From NCBI GenBank assembly GCA_006844585.1, contig SPJM01000191.1, positions 1 to 50,788 of the forward strand: a stretch of 50,788 nt of DNA, in the 5' to 3' direction. Numbering within the stretch: the stretch's first letter is position 1; the number at the start of each line of letters is the position of its first letter. The position numbers and the translations under genes are program-made. Positions 46,759-50,788 of the stretch are shown here, piece after piece. The DNA comes from Methylococcaceae bacterium. Lineage in GTDB: Bacteria > Pseudomonadota > Gammaproteobacteria > Methylococcales > Methylomonadaceae. The notes beneath the pieces are model-generated. The model did not search any database, was not told the origin of the DNA, and saw only the letters and a list, made by a program, of their open reading frames with translations.

Positions 46759-47730
46759 TCAGCTATTTTTGTCTTTAATCACTTCTCTGGCTTGTTGATC
46801 AGCATGATAGGAAGAGCGCACTAACGGCGCGCTGGCGACTTGCTCAAACCCCAGTTGCCTGGCGATGTCGTGATAGCGATTAAATTGTTCAGGGGGAATA
46901 TATTCTTTCACCGCCAGATGATCTTTACTGGGCTGCAAATATTGACCCAGGGTTAACATTGTACAACCGTGTTCAATAACATCTTTCAAAACGGCAATGA
47001 CCTCTTGCTCGGTTTCCCCCAGCCCTAACATGATGCCGGTTTTGGTCGGAATCTCCGGCATTTGCGCTTTAAATTGTTTCAACAATTGCAAGGATTCCAG
47101 ATAATTCGCGCCGGGTCTGGCTTCCCGATAAAGTCGGGGAACTGTTTCCAGATTATGATTAAACACATCACAAGGTTGTTGCTGGAGTTTTTCAATCGCA
47201 AGCGTCTGTCTTCCGCGAAAATCAGGCACTAAAATTTCCACTTTAGTATTCGGTGTTGATTGCCTGATTTGGGCGATGCAAGCGGCAAAATGTCCAGCCC
47301 CGCCATCGCGTAAATCATCGCGATCAACCGATGTGATCACCACATATTTCAGGGCCATATCAGCGATTGTTTGCGCTAAATGAATCGGCTCCTGCTCATC
47401 CAAAGGTTGCGGTTTGCCGTGGGCGACATCGCAAAATGGGCAGCGGCGGGTGCATAAATCGCCCATGATCATAAAGGTGGCGGTGCCGTGGCTGAAGCAT
47501 TCGCCCAAATTGGGGCAGGCGGCTTCTTCACATACTGTGTGTAAGCTGTTTTCCCGTAACGATTTTTTGATTTGGTTGACTTTATCGTTATTGGGTATTT
47601 TGATTCGGATCCAGTCCGGTTTACGCAATAAGGCTTCCGGCTTTTCGACTTTCACCGGTATCCGCGATAATTTATCGGCATTGCGTTGGTGAGTGTCCGG
47701 GGTAGAGCGAGAGGGAGATTCCACTTTCAT
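46759..47730 (-). CDS. lipA: Lipoyl synthase
   Basis: Radical SAM enzyme inserting two sulfurs into octanoyl groups. 323 residues. Auxiliary cluster C-x4-C-x5-C ([12 protein letters not shown]), SAM cluster C-x3-C-x2-C (CTRRCPFC), and the family's LGQYLQPS. The ATG at 47730 overlaps the lipB stop (ATGA), so I prefer it to the TTG at 47739. Confidence 0.97.
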   Translation of the reverse strand: MKVESPSRSTPDTHQRNADKLSRIPVKVEKPEALLRKPDWIRIKIPNNDKVNQIKKSLRENSLHTVCEEAACPNLGECFSHGTATFMIMGDLCTRRCPFCDVAHGKPQPLDEQEPIHLAQTIADMALKYVVITSVDRDDLRDGGAGHFAACIAQIRQSTPNTKVEILVPDFRGRQTLAIEKLQQQPCDVFNHNLETVPRLYREARPGANYLESLQLLKQFKAQMPEIPTKTGIMLGLGETEQEVIAVLKDVIEHGCTMLTLGQYLQPSKDHLAVKEYIPPEQFNRYHDIARQLGFEQVASAPLVRSSYHADQQAREVIKDKNS

Positions 47731-48335
47731 CGGTAACAATTTTTTATAATGTGATGGAGTACCGGAACAGCCAGTTCATACGTTTCAATATGTATCTGCT
47801 GGTCGGCAAGCTGGGTGACTTCTAGTCCTGCATAGCCGCAAGGGTTAATTTGCTGAAACGGAGCGAGGTCCATGTTATTGTTCAAACTCAGGCCGTGATA
47901 GCAACAACCGTTTTTAATGCGCAAGCCGACCGAGCCGATTTTTTTCCGTTCCAGGTATACGCCCGGCGCATCTTTACGCGCTTCAATTTTTAATCCATAT
48001 TGCGCCAAAGCGCTGATCATGGCGTTTTCCAAGCAACTAATCAGTTGTCGAGGCCCTTTATTCAAGCGTTTAATATTCAATAAAATATACAGCACTAACT
48101 GGCCGGGACCGTGATAAGTAACCTGGCCGCCGCGATCAGTTTCTACAACCGGGATATTGCCGGGGTTGAGTATATGTTCCTGTTTGCCGTTTAAGCCTAA
48201 GGTAAATACCGGCGGATGTTCAACAATCCAGAACCGGTCAATCTCATCAGCTTGTCTTTGTTCGGTGAACTGCTGCATCCGCCGCCACACCGATTGATAA
48301 TCTTGTCGACCCAGCTTATCGATACGATAATCCAT
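47727..48335 (-). CDS. lipB: Octanoyltransferase LipB
   Basis: Transfers octanoate from acyl carrier protein to lipoyl domains, the step before lipA. 202 residues. Motifs: [20 protein letters not shown], the Lys-containing KIGSVGLRI, and the catalytic Cys in INPCGYAG. Overlaps lipA by 4 bases and the preceding heme-protein stop by one. Confidence 0.95.
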   Translation of the reverse strand: MDYRIDKLGRQDYQSVWRRMQQFTEQRQADEIDRFWIVEHPPVFTLGLNGKQEHILNPGNIPVVETDRGGQVTYHGPGQLVLYILLNIKRLNKGPRQLISCLENAMISALAQYGLKIEARKDAPGVYLERKKIGSVGLRIKNGCCYHGLSLNNNMDLAPFQQINPCGYAGLEVTQLADQQIHIETYELAVPVLHHIIKNCYR

Positions 48336-48892
48336 TAATCCAATTTTTTCGATGCGCTGAATGCGCCGCGAATATCGCCGGTTTTGAATCCTTTTGCCTG
48401 ATCGGCGGGATAGTGCGCGGCTAATTTTTCAGCAACAGGTTCGGCGATGTTGTCGCCATGACATTTTAAACAAAGCTCGCCCGTTGGAATGGCCTGCATA
48501 TAGCGATAATAACGTTGACCGTCTTTTTCAATGATGTGTTCATGCTGTAGATCGGCGATAGCAACGCCCTGTTGCTTGCGCTTTTCAAATTGCGCTAGAA
48601 CAGTCGTTTCCCAGGCGGTCGGCATATTAAGCGGGTTTCGCACTTTTAAGGAAGTTCTGCCGATTTGCCATTCATCATCCGCATTACGGAGCTGCTGGAC
48701 TTTAAGCTGACAGTTGCCAATAGCCGCCGTCGGTCCGTCATTTTTTAGGCTTTGTTGTAATTCCGATTTCAATTGCTTGCCATAAGCTTTAATCAATTGC
48801 TGAGCCTGTGTTTTCAATGTTTGTTGAGGTTCCGCCCAACTGGCGGCGGCAAACAAAATGGCGGGAATAGCGACATAGTTTATTTTATTCAT
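48335..48892 (-). CDS. Periplasmic DUF3365-type heme-binding protein
   Basis: 185 residues with a signal peptide ([20 protein letters not shown]). One c-type heme site CLKCHG near residue 142, and preceding [31 protein letters not shown] fits the DUF3365 (Tll0287-like) fold, implicated in redox or gas sensing. It sits between ybeD and lipB, breaking the usual dacA-ybeD-lipB-lipA order. Function unknown. Confidence 0.75.
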   Translation of the reverse strand: MNKINYVAIPAILFAAASWAEPQQTLKTQAQQLIKAYGKQLKSELQQSLKNDGPTAAIGNCQLKVQQLRNADDEWQIGRTSLKVRNPLNMPTAWETTVLAQFEKRKQQGVAIADLQHEHIIEKDGQRYYRYMQAIPTGELCLKCHGDNIAEPVAEKLAAHYPADQAKGFKTGDIRGAFSASKKLD

Positions 48893-48902
48893 TCCCTCAC
48901 CC

Positions 48903-49166
48903 TTACAAGGCCATTAGGACATGCGGCGAGTCAGTCAGGCTTTGATAAATTGCATCAAGCTGCGCTCGGCTCACCGCTTCAATAACCACCGTGACCGATA
49001 AATATTTACCGCCTTTACTCTGTTTACTGGTTACCGCGCCTTCATGTAAGTCATCAACATGTGCGCGAATCAATTCAACGACAATTTGATCAAATTCCGG
49101 CATATTTTTGCCCATCGCCTTAATTGGAAATTGGCAAGGGAATTCCAATAATGTTTCTTCACTCAT
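48903..49166 (-). CDS. ybeD: YbeD-family protein (DUF493)
   Basis: 87 residues. LLEFPCQFPIKAMGKNMPEFD and SKGGKYLSVTVVIEAVSRAQLDAIYQSLTDSPHVLMAL are the usual YbeD pattern (ACT-like fold). Its place between dacA and lipB matches E. coli. Proposed to sense or bind lipoate-related or regulatory partners; not established. Confidence 0.92.
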   Translation of the reverse strand: MSEETLLEFPCQFPIKAMGKNMPEFDQIVVELIRAHVDDLHEGAVTSKQSKGGKYLSVTVVIEAVSRAQLDAIYQSLTDSPHVLMAL

Positions 49167-49179
49167 CTCGAACTACCGC

Positions 49180-50331
49180 TTATCGTTTCAGCAACAACAT
49201 GGCTTCATCATATAATCTTTGCAACACCCCGCCTTTGCCGATTGCGCTCTTCGCAATCAAGGGTTTGCTAATCATCACATCACCGGCCAGACTGACATTT
49301 AAGGTGCCGACTTGCTGACCTGCCGAGACCGGCGCGACAATTTTGGCATCGACGCGGGTTTCAGCCTTTAAATCTTTGAAATGACGCCTTGGAACTGTCA
49401 CATAGAGATCTTCCGATATTCCGACCGATAATTGTTTTTTATCGCCTTTCCAAACCCGGGTTTCCAATAAGCCTTCTTTGGCGGAATAGAGTTTGTGGGT
49501 TTCGAAAAACCGGAAACCATAATTCAATAAGGATTGCGATTCATTGGCGCGGGCGTTTTCGCTGGCGGTGCCCATGACGACTGAAATTAAACGCATATCA
49601 TTGCGTAACGCAGAAGCCACCAGACAATATCCGGCTGCTTCGGTATGACCGGTTTTAACGCCGTCGACAGAATCGTCGCGTCTAAGCAAGCGATTGCGAT
49701 TTTGTTGCTTAATCCCGTTAAAGGTCATTTCTCTTTGCGCATACCATTGATAATATTCAGGGAACTCATTAATCATGGCGCGGGTTAAAATCGCCAGGTC
49801 TCGCGCCGTGGTGTAATGATCATCCATCGGTAAGCCGGTGCTGTTGCGAAAATGAGTATTGCTCATGCCTAAGCGTTGCGCATGTTGATTCATTAACGAG
49901 GCAAAGGTGGACTCATCCCCGGCCACATGTTCGGCCAAGGCGACGCTGGCGTCATTGCCGGATTGAATAATCACCCCTTTTAACAACGCTTCAATCGAAA
50001 CCTGTTTATTAACTTCAATAAACATTCGGCTGCCCGGCGTTTGCCAGGCCTTTTTGCTGACCGTCGCTTTTTCATCCAACGTTAAATGACCGTTTTGCAG
50101 TTCTCTGCAAACCACGTATACGGTCATAATTTTTGTCAAACTGGCCGGCGGCAGTTTTTTATCGGAATTTCTTTCCGCCAGGATTCGGCCGCTTTGATGA
50201 TCGCTCAAATAAAAGCTGCTGGCCGCGACAGTCGGCGCAGGCGGAATCAGAACCTTGCTGGTTTGAGCTTCAGCGAATAAACAAAAAAGTAGTGTAAACC
50301 AAGCAAAATGTTTTAAATAAAAGTATTTCAT
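49180..50331 (-). CDS. dacA: D-alanyl-D-alanine carboxypeptidase (PBP5 family)
   Basis: Serine DD-carboxypeptidase trimming peptidoglycan stems. 383 residues from the ATG at 50331, where a signal peptide (MKYFYLKHFAWFTLLFCLFA) begins; the ORF is open to 50379. Active-site triad: SLTK (ASLTKIM), SGN (SGNDASV) and KTG (KTGHTEAAGY), then a PBP5 C-terminal domain and an amphipathic tail (LQRLYDEAMLLLKR) for membrane anchoring. Confidence 0.95.
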   Translation of the reverse strand: MKYFYLKHFAWFTLLFCLFAEAQTSKVLIPPAPTVAASSFYLSDHQSGRILAERNSDKKLPPASLTKIMTVYVVCRELQNGHLTLDEKATVSKKAWQTPGSRMFIEVNKQVSIEALLKGVIIQSGNDASVALAEHVAGDESTFASLMNQHAQRLGMSNTHFRNSTGLPMDDHYTTARDLAILTRAMINEFPEYYQWYAQREMTFNGIKQQNRNRLLRRDDSVDGVKTGHTEAAGYCLVASALRNDMRLISVVMGTASENARANESQSLLNYGFRFFETHKLYSAKEGLLETRVWKGDKKQLSVGISEDLYVTVPRRHFKDLKAETRVDAKIVAPVSAGQQVGTLNVSLAGDVMISKPLIAKSAIGKGGVLQRLYDEAMLLLKR

Positions 50332-50417
50332 AAATAAGAAAAATGAATATTTAGAGATAATTGTTCCCCATACGATCATTATACTATTTTATTTAATTCA
50401 CCCCGCCGAATATTCGC

Positions 50418-50555
50418 TTGAATTTTTTTGGGTTAAGTGTTTGGGTAGGACTTAATATTTCTGCCAGAGAATTAAATGTTGTAGTTATAATTGGTGTGAT
50501 ATTGATGGTTATCGCTTTTTTATGCTGGTTGGCCTGGAAAGGTGTGAATGCTTAA
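50418..50555 (+). CDS. Possible 45-residue membrane peptide
   Basis: An open frame from TTG 50418 to TAA 50553-50555 encodes one strong hydrophobic helix (NVVVIIGVILMVIAFLCWL) and a short basic tail. No Shine-Dalgarno site seen. It may be a relic rather than a gene. Confidence 0.2.
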   Translation: MNFFGLSVWVGLNISARELNVVVIIGVILMVIAFLCWLAWKGVNA

Positions 50556-50564
50556 GGAAGAAAA

Positions 50565-50675
50565 ACATCGGAAAGCCGTATGCGGGGAAACCGCGTGTCC
50601 GGTTTGATGAGGGGAGGCAGTGCAATTATGGTTTTTTTATTAATGAATAATACAGTCTTCTACTCTAATTGCCTT
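50565..50675 (+). mobile_element. Group II intron 3' remnant (domain V/VI)
   Basis: AAAGCCGTATGCGGGGAAACC with the opposing GCGTGTCCGGTTT at 50572-50605 fits the conserved domain V hairpin (AGC triad at 50574-50576, tetraloop GAAA), followed by gatgaggggaggc and a domain VI-like stem ending near tcttctactcta (50656-50667). No reverse-transcriptase frame is visible upstream, so it is a fragment. The rest of the window to 50788 shows nothing I recognise. Confidence 0.6.
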
Positions 50676-50788
50676 GCTAACCAAACAATAACATCAATTC
50701 TCTGACCCCTTTGATTTTCCTTTGATTAGTTGACCTACCTTGCCAGAGCGGGACTCTCACCCGCTGGAATTATCGACTTTGCTCGGCC

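Overview
The window looks like chromosomal DNA of a gammaproteobacterium, most likely a methylotroph or methanotroph relative (Methylococcales-like). Evidence: the gene sets dnaA-dnaN-recF-gyrB, priA-argS-SPOR and dacA-ybeD-lipB-lipA are gammaproteobacterial, UbiK and TamAB are proteobacterial, and a beta-propeller of the family tied to PQQ-dependent catabolism is present. The species cannot be named from the sequence. No tRNA, rRNA or CRISPR was seen. Broken mobile DNA lies at both edges: an IS66-type transposase tail at 1-188 and the 3' end of a group II intron near 50570-50670.

Layout. 423-6904: the origin region, with gyrB, recF, dnaN and dnaA on the minus strand and DnaA boxes on both sides of dnaA. 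6905-18304: plus-strand housekeeping genes ubiK, comM, rep and nth, an AT-rich orphan gene, and the tamA-tamB outer-membrane export pair. 18333-22136: a frameshifted YCII-like gene, a class II aldolase, and three exported or accessory genes. 22176-27477: the minus-strand priA-argS-SPOR cluster with a YefM-YoeB toxin-antitoxin pair set between argS and the SPOR gene. 27830-31532: two LuxR-type regulators, a PepSY protein and the PQQ-associated beta-propeller; one palindrome type recurs upstream of the response regulator and of the PepSY gene.

31630-44641: a long plus-strand locus for a type IV filament/type II secretion-like machine: three large pseudopilins, a GspL/PilM-N-like platform protein, a PilO/GspM-like protein, a PilT-like ATPase, a PilB/GspE-like ATPase, a PilC/GspF platform, a PilP/GspC-like protein, an STN-type secretin and a Sel1-repeat lipoprotein. 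This is the most interesting part. The platform protein carries two 24-residue repeats matching the MshEN (c-di-GMP-binding) pattern, a module normally found in the assembly ATPase, while the ATPase here seems to lack it. The region before the second pseudopilin gene holds two strong terminator-like hairpins.

44777-50331: a Uma2-family protein, a NarL-type histidine kinase, and the minus-strand dacA-ybeD-(heme protein)-lipB-lipA cluster.

Intergenic DNA is rich in short palindromic repeats of at least four families: GTAGGTC-type, GGTACGC-type, TTTCCCAAGCT-type and GTTGGGGTT-type. They crowd the filament locus and the 29.0-29.4 kb gap.
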